A stretch of 64,000 nucleotides of DNA from contig NZ_JABERD010000013.1 of the NCBI RefSeq assembly GCF_013044505.1, forward strand, positions 35,280-99,279, given 5' to 3'. How positions within the stretch are numbered: the first letter of the stretch is position 1; each line of letters opens with the position of its first letter. The stretch is from Streptomyces sp. S3(2020) (GTDB lineage: Bacteria; Actinomycetota; Actinomycetes; Streptomycetales; Streptomycetaceae). The notes beneath the pieces are model-generated. The model ran no database searches and was not told the DNA's origin. It was given only the letters and a program-made list of their open reading frames with translations. Made by a program: the position numbers and the translations under genes. Shown piece after piece: positions 36,322-45,514 of the stretch.

Positions 36322-38274
36322 ATGCCGGTCAAGGTCAGCGTCGTCGTCCCCGTGTACAACCCCGGGGTTTACATCGAGGACTGCATCGCATCTCTGAAGA
36401 GGCAGTCGCTGCCTCCCGACGAGTACGAAGTGGTCTTCGTCGACGACGGTTCCACCGACGGAACACCGGCAAGGCTCGATGAGCTCGCTGCCGAGGATTC
36501 CCACGTCCGAGTGATCCACCAGGAGAACTCCGGGTGGTCGGGCAAGCCGCGCAATGTGGGGATCGCCGCGTCCCAGGGCGAGTACGTCATGTTCGTCGAC
36601 AACGACGACTACCTCGGCGACGAAGCCCTGGAGCGGATGTACGACTACGGCGTGGCCAACGGCGCCGACGTGATCGTGGGGAAGATGGCCGGCAAGGGAC
36701 GTCCCGTCCCCGTCGAGCTGTTCCGCCGCAACCACCCGCACGCGACGGTCGAGAACGCCCCGCTCATCGACAGCCTCACCCCGCACAAGATGTTCCGCCG
36801 GGCCTTCCTCGACGACATCGGACTGCGCTTCCCCGAGGGCCGGCGGCGCCTGGAGGACCACGTCTTCATCGCCGAGGCGTATCTGCGCGCGGACAACGTC
36901 TCCGTGCTCAGCGACTACGTGTGCTACTACCACGTGCGCCGCGACGACGCCTCCAACGCCGGTTTCCAGCAGTTCGAACCGGCGGGGTACTTCAAGAACC
37001 TGCGCGAGGCCCTCGACGTCGTCGAGACGTACACCAAGCCGGGAGACCTGCGCGACCGTCTCTTCCGCCGCTGGCTGCGCAACGAGATGGTCGAGCGGAT
37101 GCGCGGCAAGCGTCTGCTGGCGATGCCCGAGGACTACCGCCGCAGTCTGTTCACGGAGATCCACGCCACCGTCGTCGAGCGCTTCGGCCCCGGCGTCGCG
37201 GCCGGGCTCCCGCCGACACAGCGCGTCGTGGCCGAGCTGATCGCCGCGGACCGCTACGCCGATGTCGTCGCGTTCGCCGAGTGGGAGGCCGGCATCGCCC
37301 TCAGGGCGGTCCCGGAGGGCGTCGAGTGGCAGGACGGCTCGCTGCGGGTCGCTCTGCGCACCGAGTTCACCTCGGGCGGCGAGCCGATGCTGTTCCCCGC
37401 CGACGGCGTCCCGGCGACGGGCGGTCCGCCGCTGGACGCCGCCGAGGCCATCGCGTGGGTGTCCGCCGACTCCGTGGCACGGTTCGACACGACGACCGGC
37501 GACCTGCTGCTGCGCGAGCGCGCCAGCTCCGCCCAGCACTTCCAGTCCGTGCAGGTCACCCGGGAGACGGTCCCGGAAGGCGACGGCGACCGGGTGCGGC
37601 TGGTGCTGCGGGTGACGGCCACGGTCGACCCGGCCACCGCGGCGGGCGGCGTGCCCCCGGCCGACGGACTCTGGGACGCCTTCGTCCGCGTCCGCCTCGG
37701 CGGCTGGACCAAGGAGTGCCGGCTGGGCCCGGCCCCGGCCCACGACCGGCCCGTACCGCAGGCCGCCGTCGCGGGCGGCCGTACGGTCCTGCCGTACTGG
37801 ACCCACCCGCACGGCAACCTCGCCCTCGCCGTGGACCGCGCACCCGAACGGCTCGGCCTGGACCGTGCCACGCCCGGGACCGTCACCGTCTCCGACGACC
37901 ACATCCAGGTGCCCCTGCCGCTGTATGTGGCCGGGGAGCGGAAGATCGTGCTGCGGCTCGGCTCCGCGAGCATCGTGGACGTGCCCGGCACCCTCTCCCC
38001 CGCCGCCGACGGCTCGGGATCGGTGCTGGAGGCCGAGCTGCCGCTCGCCGAACTCAGGGCCTCCACCTGGCGGGTCGCGCTGAGTCCCGTCCCGGAGGCG
38101 ACCGAACCGCGTTTCCTGGTGCTGCCGTTCGCCCTGCGCGTCACCGGCGAGACGGTCCGCGCGGTGCGCGCGCCCAACCCCGGTGGGCTGGAGCGGCTGG
38201 CCCGCCGGGTCCGCCGCAAGCTCGGCAGGGTGCTGCGCGGTGCGACGTCCCGGATCAAGAACGGCAGGAGGTAG
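36322..38274 (+). CDS. GT2-family glycosyltransferase with C-terminal beta domains
   Basis: A 650-residue enzyme. The N-terminal GT-A domain begins VSVVVPVYNPGVYIEDCI; EVVFVDDGSTDGT (about 36-48) and MFVDNDDYL (the metal-binding DxD-like motif, about 91-99) follow, then a family-typical RRLEDHVF acid region near 176. Residues about 340-610 form two beta-sandwich-like domains similar in layout to TarS/TarP wall-teichoic-acid transferases, and the C-terminus is Arg/Lys-rich. It probably adds sugars to a wall polymer at the inner membrane face. It is followed 4 bp later by rmlC. Confidence 0.87.
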   Translation: MPVKVSVVVPVYNPGVYIEDCIASLKRQSLPPDEYEVVFVDDGSTDGTPARLDELAAEDSHVRVIHQENSGWSGKPRNVGIAASQGEYVMFVDNDDYLGDEALERMYDYGVANGADVIVGKMAGKGRPVPVELFRRNHPHATVENAPLIDSLTPHKMFRRAFLDDIGLRFPEGRRRLEDHVFIAEAYLRADNVSVLSDYVCYYHVRRDDASNAGFQQFEPAGYFKNLREALDVVETYTKPGDLRDRLFRRWLRNEMVERMRGKRLLAMPEDYRRSLFTEIHATVVERFGPGVAAGLPPTQRVVAELIAADRYADVVAFAEWEAGIALRAVPEGVEWQDGSLRVALRTEFTSGGEPMLFPADGVPATGGPPLDAAEAIAWVSADSVARFDTTTGDLLLRERASSAQHFQSVQVTRETVPEGDGDRVRLVLRVTATVDPATAAGGVPPADGLWDAFVRVRLGGWTKECRLGPAPAHDRPVPQAAVAGGRTVLPYWTHPHGNLALAVDRAPERLGLDRATPGTVTVSDDHIQVPLPLYVAGERKIVLRLGSASIVDVPGTLSPAADGSGSVLEAELPLAELRASTWRVALSPVPEATEPRFLVLPFALRVTGETVRAVRAPNPGGLERLARRVRRKLGRVLRGATSRIKNGRR

Positions 38275-38278
38275 CGGC

Positions 38279-38887
38279 GTGCGACCGCTGGGCATAGAGG
38301 GCGCCTGGGTGCTGGAACCCAAGGTGTTCCCGGACGAGCGGGGCAGTTTCCACGAGTGGTACCGCGGCGAGGAGTTCCGCGAGGCCACCGGGTACGACCT
38401 GTCGCTGGCGCAGGCGAACTGCTCGGTCTCCAAGCGGGGCGTGCTGCGCGGGGTGCACTTCGCGGATGTGCCTCCCGGCCAGGCCAAGTACGTCACCTGT
38501 GTACGCGGCGCCGTCCTGGACGTGGTGGTGGACATCCGTGTCGGCTCACCCACCTTCGGGAGCTGGGAGGCGGTGCGGCTCGACGACGACACACGGCACG
38601 CCGTGTTCCTCGCGGAGGGGCTCGGGCACGCGTTCATGGCGCTCACCGATGACGCCACCGTGGTGTACCTGTGCTCGACGGGATACGCGCCGGGACGTGA
38701 GCACGGGGTGCACCCGCTCGACCCGCAGCTGGGCATCGTCTGGCCCGAGGGGATCACGCCGGTGCTGTCGGAGAAGGACGGGCAGGCGCCGTCGCTGGCC
38801 GAGGCGGAGCGGTCCGGGCTGCTTCCCTCGTACGAGGAGTGCTCCGGCTACTACGAGCGGCTGCGCGCCGGGCGGCCCGGAGACTGA
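38279..38887 (+). CDS. rmlC: dTDP-4-dehydrorhamnose 3,5-epimerase
   Basis: A 202-residue cupin enzyme, third step of dTDP-L-rhamnose synthesis. The family start PLGIEGAWVLEPKVFPDERG, the catalytic-His strand GVLRGVHFAD (about 57-66) and the catalytic region AEGLGHAFMAL (about 116-126) are all present. The GTG start has GGAGG 6 bp upstream and is 4 bp after the GT2 stop. The other three rml genes are close by on the opposite strand. Confidence 0.95.
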   Translation: MRPLGIEGAWVLEPKVFPDERGSFHEWYRGEEFREATGYDLSLAQANCSVSKRGVLRGVHFADVPPGQAKYVTCVRGAVLDVVVDIRVGSPTFGSWEAVRLDDDTRHAVFLAEGLGHAFMALTDDATVVYLCSTGYAPGREHGVHPLDPQLGIVWPEGITPVLSEKDGQAPSLAEAERSGLLPSYEECSGYYERLRAGRPGD

Positions 38888-38891
38888 CCGG

Positions 38892-38940
38892 ACAGCAGTG
38901 GACCCCGTCCTTCGGCTCGAAGGGCGGGGTCCACTGCTGT
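38892..38940. terminator. Perfect 15-bp bidirectional terminator hairpin
   Basis: ACAGCAGTGGACCCC (38892-38906) pairs perfectly with GGGGTCCACTGCTGT (38926-38940). It lies between the convergent rmlC and methyltransferase genes and should end both transcripts. Confidence 0.75.
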
Positions 38941-38959
38941 CGTACCAGGAGCTGTCGTA

Positions 38960-39814
38960 CTAGGAAGCCTTCGTGGCCTTGGCGGTGTCGGTGCCGTAGC
39001 GGGCCTTCAGCGCCTGGCGCTTGTTGCTGCCCTCCGCGTTCACGCCCTTCTCGATGATCACGAGATTGTGGAAGAAGTGGACGCCCACGATGTTGCGGTC
39101 GGTGTACGTGGGCTTGTAGTCCTCGTCCACGAACTCCTCGAAGTTCAGCCCGTCCGTCAGCCGCTTGAGCAGGCCCATGCTGGTGTCCGGGGAGTCGAGG
39201 TCCTCGCTGCCCATCCACTCGGGCCAGTAGGAGCTCTGGGTGTCCTCGACCACGTAGATGCCACCGTCCGCGAGCAGCGGGAAGAGGGTCTTGAACGTGG
39301 TGATGACATGCGGGCTGCGGTGGCTGCCGTCGTCGATGATGACGTCGAGCTTGCCGATCTTCCCGGCGATGGACAGCAGCGAGTCGGGATCGGACTGGTC
39401 GCCGATGTACGTCGTGATCCGGTCCTCGTCGACGAACGACTTGTCCTGGATGTCCACGCCGTGGATCTGCGCGTTGGGGAAGAAGGCCTTCCACATCCGC
39501 AGCGACGCACCGCCCTGGCCGGCCCGGGCGTAGCCGCCGATGCCGATCTCCAGGAGGTTGAACTCCTTGTTCTTCAGGTGCTGGAGGTAGCGCTGGTAGT
39601 GCTGCGCGTACTTGTGGGCGCCCCACTTGTCGGTCTTGAAGTGCGCGGCCAGCTTGCACAGGTCGTCGGAGATCGCGGCGACACCCGTGAGGGCCTTCGG
39701 CTTGGGCTTCGGCTGGGGACCGACCGTCCGCTGCTTGACCTTGCGCAGCGTCTGCCAGCCGCGCTCACCGACGACGGGTTTGACGGCCTTCTTCACGGCC
39801 GACTTGATCGACAT
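38960..39814 (-). CDS. Class I SAM-dependent methyltransferase, sugar O-methyltransferase-like
   Basis: A 284-residue methyltransferase. After a basic, Lys/Pro-rich N-terminus it shows NLLEIGIGGY (SAM motif I, about 92-101), FFPNAQIHGVDIQD (about 112-125), LDVIIDDGSHRSPHV (about 154-168) and LADGGIYVVEDT (about 178-189). The IDDGSH signature is shared with metal-dependent sugar O-methyltransferases such as MycE and ElmMI. Beside the rml genes, O-methylation of rhamnose or another surface sugar is the likely role. ATG 39814 is chosen over a longer shadow frame. Confidence 0.82.
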   Translation of the reverse strand: MSIKSAVKKAVKPVVGERGWQTLRKVKQRTVGPQPKPKPKALTGVAAISDDLCKLAAHFKTDKWGAHKYAQHYQRYLQHLKNKEFNLLEIGIGGYARAGQGGASLRMWKAFFPNAQIHGVDIQDKSFVDEDRITTYIGDQSDPDSLLSIAGKIGKLDVIIDDGSHRSPHVITTFKTLFPLLADGGIYVVEDTQSSYWPEWMGSEDLDSPDTSMGLLKRLTDGLNFEEFVDEDYKPTYTDRNIVGVHFFHNLVIIEKGVNAEGSNKRQALKARYGTDTAKATKAS

Positions 39815-39839
39815 GCTCCGGAATCTCCCTCTGTGATGG

Positions 39840-40700
39840 TCACGCCAGGGACGGAAAGGCCGCTCCCAGCGCCTCCCGCCAGTCTCGGATGGGGGCGAGG
39901 CCCGCCCGCTCCCAGCGCGCATGACCCAGCGCGCTGTACGCGGGACGGGGCGCGGGCCTCGGATAGGCCGCACTGCCCACCGGCCGCACCCGGTCGGGGT
40001 CGGCGCCGAGGTGCCGGAACACCTCACGCGCCAGTCCGTACCAGGTGGTCTCGCCGGAGCTGGTGGCGTGGAAGAGACCGCTCGCGTCCCGGCCGGAAAG
40101 GGGGCCGAGGTCGGCGATGCGGGTCGCCACGTCCGCGCTCCAGGTGGGCTGCCCCCGCTGGTCGTCGACGACGTCGACGGTGTCGCGGGAGGCCTCCAGT
40201 GCGATCATGGTGCTGACGAAGTTACGGCCGTGGGCGCCGTAGAGCCAGGCGGTGCGCAGCACGGCGCCGGTCTCGGGGAGCTCCTCCAGCACGGCCTGTT
40301 CGCCGGCCAGTTTGGTGCGGCCGTAGGCGGTGCGCGGCGCGGTCGGGTGGTCCTCGGGGTACGGGGTGCCGCGGGCGTCGCCGGCGAAGACGTAGTCGGT
40401 GGAGACATGGACCAGCCGCGCGCCCCGGGCCGCGCAGGCGCGGGCGAGGTTCCGCGGGCCGTCGCCGTTGATCAGCAGCGCCTGCTTCTCGTCGGTCTCG
40501 GCGTCGTCGACGGCGGTGTACGCGGCGCAGTTGACCACGAGGTCGGGGTGGTGCCCGGCGAGGACGGATTCGACGGCGTCGGGGTCGGTGATGTCGAGCG
40601 CGGCGCGGTCCAGGGCCGTCACCTGCTCGCCGCGGCGGGTCAGTTCGTCGACCGTGTCCCGGCCGAGCATCCCGCCGGCCCCGGTGACCAGCCACTTCAT
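39840..40700 (-). CDS. rmlD: dTDP-4-dehydrorhamnose reductase
   Basis: A 286-residue short-chain reductase, last step of dTDP-L-rhamnose synthesis. NADPH-binding TGAGGMLG (6-13), VNCAAYTAVDDAE (about 56-68), STDYVFAGD (about 99-107) and the catalytic YGRTKLAGE (about 122-130) match RmlD. ATG 40700 overlaps the rmlB stop (ATGA), showing the minus-strand order rmlA-rmlB-rmlD. Confidence 0.96.
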   Translation of the reverse strand: MKWLVTGAGGMLGRDTVDELTRRGEQVTALDRAALDITDPDAVESVLAGHHPDLVVNCAAYTAVDDAETDEKQALLINGDGPRNLARACAARGARLVHVSTDYVFAGDARGTPYPEDHPTAPRTAYGRTKLAGEQAVLEELPETGAVLRTAWLYGAHGRNFVSTMIALEASRDTVDVVDDQRGQPTWSADVATRIADLGPLSGRDASGLFHATSSGETTWYGLAREVFRHLGADPDRVRPVGSAAYPRPAPRPAYSALGHARWERAGLAPIRDWREALGAAFPSLA

Positions 40701-41677
40701 GCGTGCTCCTGGGCGACGCGTCGCTTCAGCGGCTCCCACCAGGAACGGTTCTCCCGGTACCAGGCGACGGTCTCGGCGAGGCCGGTCGCGAAGTCGTGCC
40801 GCGGCTGGTAGCCGAGCTCGGTGTGGATCTTGGTCCAGTCGACGGAGTAGCGCAGGTCGTGGCCCTTGCGGTCCTCGACGTACTCGACCATGTCCCAGTC
40901 GGCGCCGCTCGCTTCGAGGAGCAGTCCGGTCAGTTCCTTGTTGCTGAGTTCGGTGCCGCCGCCGATGTTGTAGACCTCGCCGGCCCGGCCCTTGGTGCGC
41001 ACCAGGTCGACGCCCTGGCAGTGGTCGTCGACGTGCAGCCAGTCGCGGACGTTGCGGCCGTCGCCGTAGAGGGGGACCTTCAGGCCGTCGAGGAGGTTGC
41101 TGATGAAGAGCGGGATGACCTTCTCGGGGAACTGGTGGTGCCCGTAGTTGTTGGAGCAGCGGGTGACGCGGACGTCCATGCCGTGGGTGCGGTGGTAGGC
41201 GAGGGCCAGCAGGTCGGAGGAGGCCTTGGACGCCGAGTACGGCGAGTTGGGCTGCAACGGGTGGCTCTCGGGCCAGGAGCCGTGCTCGATGGAGCCGTAG
41301 ACCTCGTCGGTGGAGACGTGCACGAACGGGCCGGTGCCGTGCCGCAGGGCCGCGTCCAGCAGGGTCTGGGTGCCGACCACGTTGGTCATCACGAAGTCGG
41401 TCGCGCCGGCGATGGAGCGGTCCACATGGGACTCCGCGGCGAAGTGCACGACCTGGTCGGCGTCGGCCATGAGCTTGTCGACCAGCTCCGCGTCACGGAT
41501 GTCGCCCTGGACGAACTCCAGCCGGGGGTGGTCGAGTTCGAGGTTGTCCAGGGTGCCCGCGTAGGTGAGCTTGTCCAGCACGGTGATCCGTGGCGCGTCG
41601 GAGGCCTCCGAGGCGAGGAGTCTGCGCACGTACTGGGAGCCGATGAAGCCGGCGGCGCCGGTGACGAGGAGATTCAT
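40697..41677 (-). CDS. rmlB: dTDP-glucose 4,6-dehydratase
   Basis: A 326-residue extended short-chain dehydrogenase that makes dTDP-4-keto-6-deoxyglucose. NAD-binding TGAAGFIGSQYVR (6-18), catalytic HVSTDEVYGSIE (Thr-Asp-Glu, about 120-131) and YSASKASSDLL (Tyr/Lys, about 147-157) are all intact. It overlaps rmlA upstream and rmlD downstream by 4 bp each, so the three genes form a coupled operon. Confidence 0.97.
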   Translation of the reverse strand: MNLLVTGAAGFIGSQYVRRLLASEASDAPRITVLDKLTYAGTLDNLELDHPRLEFVQGDIRDAELVDKLMADADQVVHFAAESHVDRSIAGATDFVMTNVVGTQTLLDAALRHGTGPFVHVSTDEVYGSIEHGSWPESHPLQPNSPYSASKASSDLLALAYHRTHGMDVRVTRCSNNYGHHQFPEKVIPLFISNLLDGLKVPLYGDGRNVRDWLHVDDHCQGVDLVRTKGRAGEVYNIGGGTELSNKELTGLLLEASGADWDMVEYVEDRKGHDLRYSVDWTKIHTELGYQPRHDFATGLAETVAWYRENRSWWEPLKRRVAQEHA

Positions 41678-42741
41678 GAATGGATCTGCACCTTGCTGTG
41701 GTCTCCGAGCACGAGGCGGTGGGCACTGGGCATACCGGCCGTCGGGGTCACCTCGACATGGCGGCCGATGAGGGAGGACTCTATACGCCCCACGCCCTGG
41801 ATCGAGGAGTCCCGCAACACGATCGAGAACTCCAACTCGCTGTCCTGGATCCGGCAGTTCTCCGCGACGGAGGTGAAGGGGCCCACATAGGAGTCGCTGA
41901 CGACCGTCCCGGCGCCGATGATCACCGGGCCGACGACACGGGAGCCTGCGATCCGCGCCCCCTCCTCGACGACCACCCGGCCGACGAGCTCGGACCGTTC
42001 GTCGACCTCACCGTCGATGCGGTGCTCGATGGTCTCCAGGACCGTACGGTTCACCTCCAGCATGTCTCCGACGTTGCCGGTGTCCTTCCAGTAGCCCTTG
42101 ATCACGGTGGAGCGGACGTCGGCGTGGATGTCGATGAGGTGCTGGATGGCGTGGGTGATCTCCAACTCGCCGCGCCAGGACGGTTCGATGGCGCGGACCG
42201 CCTCGTGGATCACGGGCGTGAAGAGGTAGACGCCGACCAGGGCGAGGTCGCTCTTGGGGGTCTCGGGCTTCTCCTCCAGGCCGATCACCTGGCCGGCGGA
42301 GTCGAGTTCGGCGACACCGAAGGAGCGCGGGTCGGGCACATGGGTGAGGAGGATCTGGGCGGCGGGCCGGTTGGTACGGAACTCGTCGACCAGCCCGGAG
42401 ATGCCGCCGACGATGAAGTTGTCGCCGAGGTACATCACGAAGTCGTCGTCGCCGAGGAAGTCCCGTGCGATCAGCACCGCGTGGGCCAGTCCGAGCGGGC
42501 GCTCCTGGGGGATGTAGGTGATCTCCAGGCCGAACTTCGAGCCGTCGCCGACGGCTTCCTCGATCTCGGCGGCGGTGTCACCGACGATCACTCCGACTTC
42601 GGTGATCCCGGCGGCCGCGATGGACTCCAGACCGTAGAAAAGGACGGGTTTGTTGGCCACGGGCACGAGTTGCTTGGCCGATGTGTGGGTGATCGGCCGC
42701 AATCGCGTACCGGCGCCACCAGACAGGACAAGAGCCTTCAT
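41674..42741 (-). CDS. rmlA: Glucose-1-phosphate thymidylyltransferase (long, StrD-type)
   Basis: A 355-residue nucleotidyltransferase that makes dTDP-glucose. The N-terminus has LSGGAGTRLRPITHTSAKQL (about 5-24), then MYLGDNFI near 107. The C-terminal third is a left-handed beta-helix-like stretch (GPVIIGAGTVVSDSYVGPFT). This long form is typical of actinomycete sugar clusters. ATG 42741 is preferred; an in-frame GTG 9 bp upstream is possible. First gene of rmlABD on the minus strand. Confidence 0.95.
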   Translation of the reverse strand: MKALVLSGGAGTRLRPITHTSAKQLVPVANKPVLFYGLESIAAAGITEVGVIVGDTAAEIEEAVGDGSKFGLEITYIPQERPLGLAHAVLIARDFLGDDDFVMYLGDNFIVGGISGLVDEFRTNRPAAQILLTHVPDPRSFGVAELDSAGQVIGLEEKPETPKSDLALVGVYLFTPVIHEAVRAIEPSWRGELEITHAIQHLIDIHADVRSTVIKGYWKDTGNVGDMLEVNRTVLETIEHRIDGEVDERSELVGRVVVEEGARIAGSRVVGPVIIGAGTVVSDSYVGPFTSVAENCRIQDSELEFSIVLRDSSIQGVGRIESSLIGRHVEVTPTAGMPSAHRLVLGDHSKVQIHS

Positions 42742-42872
42742 TTGGTTCACCTTAGTCTGGTTCGCCGGTAACAGGCTCGGTCCTCACCGTCACGGGGGTT
42801 CAACTTCCTTCTGCTCCACGGACGCACGGCGGGGTTCACGGAACCGGGTACCCCGCCAGCGTCGCTCGGCAC

Positions 42873-45329
42873 TCACCCCTCCAGTGAGATCTCGCTCCAC
42901 ACCTGCTTGCCCCCGCTGACCGGCAGCGTCCCCCAGGCGTCCGACATGGCCTCGACGAGGAGGATGCCGCGCCCGCCGGTGGCCTCCCAGCCGATACGGG
43001 TCGCCCTCGCGGGGGTGCGCGGTGAGGAGTCGGCGACGGCGACGCGCAGCCGGTGGTTGACGAGGGTGAGGTCGAGGCGGACCCGGCCGTCGGTGTGCAC
43101 GAGGGCGTTGGTGACGAGTTCGGACACGACGAGCAGCACGGTGTCCAGGACATCGCCGGACACGCCCCAGGCGCGCATGGTGCGCCGCGTGAAACGGCGG
43201 GCGTGGCCGACGGCCTGCGGGACGCGCCACACCGTCCAGCTCTCGCGCTGCGGACGGGTGGCCATGCCGTCGTAGCGCAGGAGGAGCAGGGCGACGTCGT
43301 CGCTGCGGCGGGCGCTGCCCAGCAGCGCGTCGGCGACGAGGCCCAGGTGGGCGGGGTCGGAGACGGACAGTTCGTGGGCGAAGCGGTCCATGCCCTCGTC
43401 GATGTCGGAGTCGACGGACTCCACGAGGCCGTCGGTGGTCAGGGCGACCAGGGTGCCGGGCCGGAGCCTGAGCGGGGTCATCGGGAAGTCCGCCTGCATG
43501 ACCACGCCGAGGGGCGGGCCGCCGTCGGCCTCGGCGATCTCGGTTGCGCCGTCCGGGTGACGCAGCACCGGCGGCAGGTGTCCGGCGCGTACGCACCAGG
43601 CGGAGCCCTCCTCCATGTCGACGTCGACATAGCAGCAGGTGGCGAAGAGGTCGGTCTCCATGTCCATGAGGAGCCGGTTGGCATGGGAGACGACGACGTC
43701 CGGCGGGTGTCCTTCGACGGCGTAGGCGCGCAGGGCGGTGCGCATCTGGCCCATCAGGGTGGCGGCGGCCGCGCTGTGGCCCTGGACGTCGCCGATGACG
43801 AGGGCGACATGGTTGTCGGGCAGCGGGATCACGTCGTACCAGTCGCCGCCCAGCTCAAGCCCCGCGGTGCTGGGCAGATAGCGGGCGACCGCGATGGCGC
43901 CGGGCAGCTTGGGCAGGCGGCGCGGGAGCAGCTGGCGCTGGAGCATGCCGACGAGCTCGTGTTCGGCGTCGAAGGCGTGGGCCCGCATCAGGGCCTGGCC
44001 CGCGAGGCCGGCGGAGGCGGTGAGCAGGGCGCGTTCGTCGGGGCCGAACTCGTGCGGGGTGTCCCAGCCGATCAGACAGGCGCCGGCCATGCGGCCCCCG
44101 CCGGGCAGCGGCAGCACGGCGAGGCCGCCGGGGCCGACCTCGGCGAGGGCGGGTTCCAGGGCGGTGCCGGCGGGCCAGATCTGGGCGCGGCCCTCGCTCA
44201 GGGCGGCGGCGAGGGTGGGCATGGCGCGTACGGGCGCGTCGGGCCACTCGGTGCGCCACTCCAGGCGCCACAGCTCGGGCCAGGACTCCTGTTCGGGCGG
44301 GTCCAGGACGGTGACGATGAGCCGGTCGCCCTCCAGCTCGGCGAGTGCGATGCGGTCGGCCTGGAGCGGCTTGCGCAGGGCGGCGACCACGGCCTGGCTG
44401 ACGTCACGCACCGTGCCGGCGGTGGCCAGGGCGGCGGCCAGGCGCTGGACGCGGGCCACGTCGGTGACGTCGGAGCGCAGGGTGGAGGCGTCGGCGACGG
44501 TGCCCACCAGGCGGGCGGGCCGGCCCTCGCGGCCCGGCAGAAGGCGGCCGCGCAGTCTGAGCCACTTGGGTGGGCCGGTGGGCTGGAGGACCCGGAACTC
44601 CAGTTCGCGGTCGCCGATGGACATGTGGTCCGCCTCGACGACCGACATCAGGGAGGGCAGGTCCTCGGGCACGGTCAGCGCCAGCAGGGTCTCGACGCGG
44701 CCGTCGAAGTCCTCGCGGCCCATGCGGAACAGTTCCAGGATGTCGACGCCGACCTCGACGCGTCCGGTGTCCATGGCGAGGCTGAAGGCGTTGGCGAGCA
44801 GTTCCTCGCCCTCGGCGGGCCGGGCCGGGGCGGCGTAGGCCACGGCGTCGGCGATCAGTTCCAGACAGGCCCGGTCGTCGGCGTCGAAGCCGTCCGGACG
44901 CTCGCTCACCGCGACCAGACAGCCTGTGCCGCCGTCCCCGCGGGCGGGCAGGGCGGCGAGGCAGAAGTCCCCCGCCGGTGTACGCCGTGCCTCGGCGGCC
45001 TCGGCGAGTTCCTCGGGGCCGAGCCAGGCGGCCTTGCCGGTGCGGTGGACGTCGGCCACCGGGGACTGTCCGGCGGCGGGATAGCCGTCGCGCACGCCGT
45101 ACAGGGTCCGCGGCACCCCGACGGACTCCACCAGGCACAGCAGCTCGCCGTCCTGGCTCGGCGTGTACACGCCGGCGAAGGAGGCCCTGGCGAAGACGAG
45201 CACCTGCTCCAGGACGCGCCGCAGCCGTTCGGGCGAGCCCGGATCGGCCGTGACCGCTTTGAGGGCGATTTCGGCACGCGGCGTTCCCGTTCTGCGTCCC
45301 GCAGCGCCCTCACTGACCACGTCCGCCAT
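42873..45329 (-). CDS. GAF/PAS sensor with SpoIIE (PP2C) phosphatase and HATPase domains
   Basis: An 818-residue multidomain regulator. Order: N-terminal GAF-like domain (about 20-165), a PAS-like domain (about 170-285, ending RLVGTVADAS), a second GAF (about 295-445), a SpoIIE-type phosphatase (about 465-680, with GLELGGDWYDVIPL and VIGDVQGHSAAA metal-binding Asp) and a C-terminal anti-sigma-type HATPase (about 690-815, with VVSELVTNALVHT and GGRGILLVEAMSD). Such proteins switch STAS antagonists and anti-sigma kinases in stress or development. No sigma gene is adjacent. Confidence 0.92.
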   Translation of the reverse strand: MADVVSEGAAGRRTGTPRAEIALKAVTADPGSPERLRRVLEQVLVFARASFAGVYTPSQDGELLCLVESVGVPRTLYGVRDGYPAAGQSPVADVHRTGKAAWLGPEELAEAAEARRTPAGDFCLAALPARGDGGTGCLVAVSERPDGFDADDRACLELIADAVAYAAPARPAEGEELLANAFSLAMDTGRVEVGVDILELFRMGREDFDGRVETLLALTVPEDLPSLMSVVEADHMSIGDRELEFRVLQPTGPPKWLRLRGRLLPGREGRPARLVGTVADASTLRSDVTDVARVQRLAAALATAGTVRDVSQAVVAALRKPLQADRIALAELEGDRLIVTVLDPPEQESWPELWRLEWRTEWPDAPVRAMPTLAAALSEGRAQIWPAGTALEPALAEVGPGGLAVLPLPGGGRMAGACLIGWDTPHEFGPDERALLTASAGLAGQALMRAHAFDAEHELVGMLQRQLLPRRLPKLPGAIAVARYLPSTAGLELGGDWYDVIPLPDNHVALVIGDVQGHSAAAATLMGQMRTALRAYAVEGHPPDVVVSHANRLLMDMETDLFATCCYVDVDMEEGSAWCVRAGHLPPVLRHPDGATEIAEADGGPPLGVVMQADFPMTPLRLRPGTLVALTTDGLVESVDSDIDEGMDRFAHELSVSDPAHLGLVADALLGSARRSDDVALLLLRYDGMATRPQRESWTVWRVPQAVGHARRFTRRTMRAWGVSGDVLDTVLLVVSELVTNALVHTDGRVRLDLTLVNHRLRVAVADSSPRTPARATRIGWEATGGRGILLVEAMSDAWGTLPVSGGKQVWSEISLEG

Positions 45330-45440
45330 TACAGCGCTTATGAGACACCCGCGCAGCCCCTGTGACCGTTCCGTGGAGTGTCCGCGGTGACTCTGCGCCG
45401 TCCGCGCCCGGAACCCACGCCGTCGTGCCGGGACGCACGA

Positions 45441-45474
45441 ACGGTCCGGCCCTCCCGCCGGAGGGCCGGACCGT
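45441..45474. terminator. Perfect 14-bp hairpin after the protease gene
   Basis: ACGGTCCGGCCCTC (45441-45454) pairs perfectly with GAGGGCCGGACCGT (45461-45474) around a 6-nt loop. On the minus strand it lies 40 bp past the protease stop and should end that transcript before the phosphatase gene's promoter region. Confidence 0.65.
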
Positions 45475-45514
45475 GTCCGTGGACTTGCTGGTGGGGCTTG
45501 GTGGGGCAGTGGGG

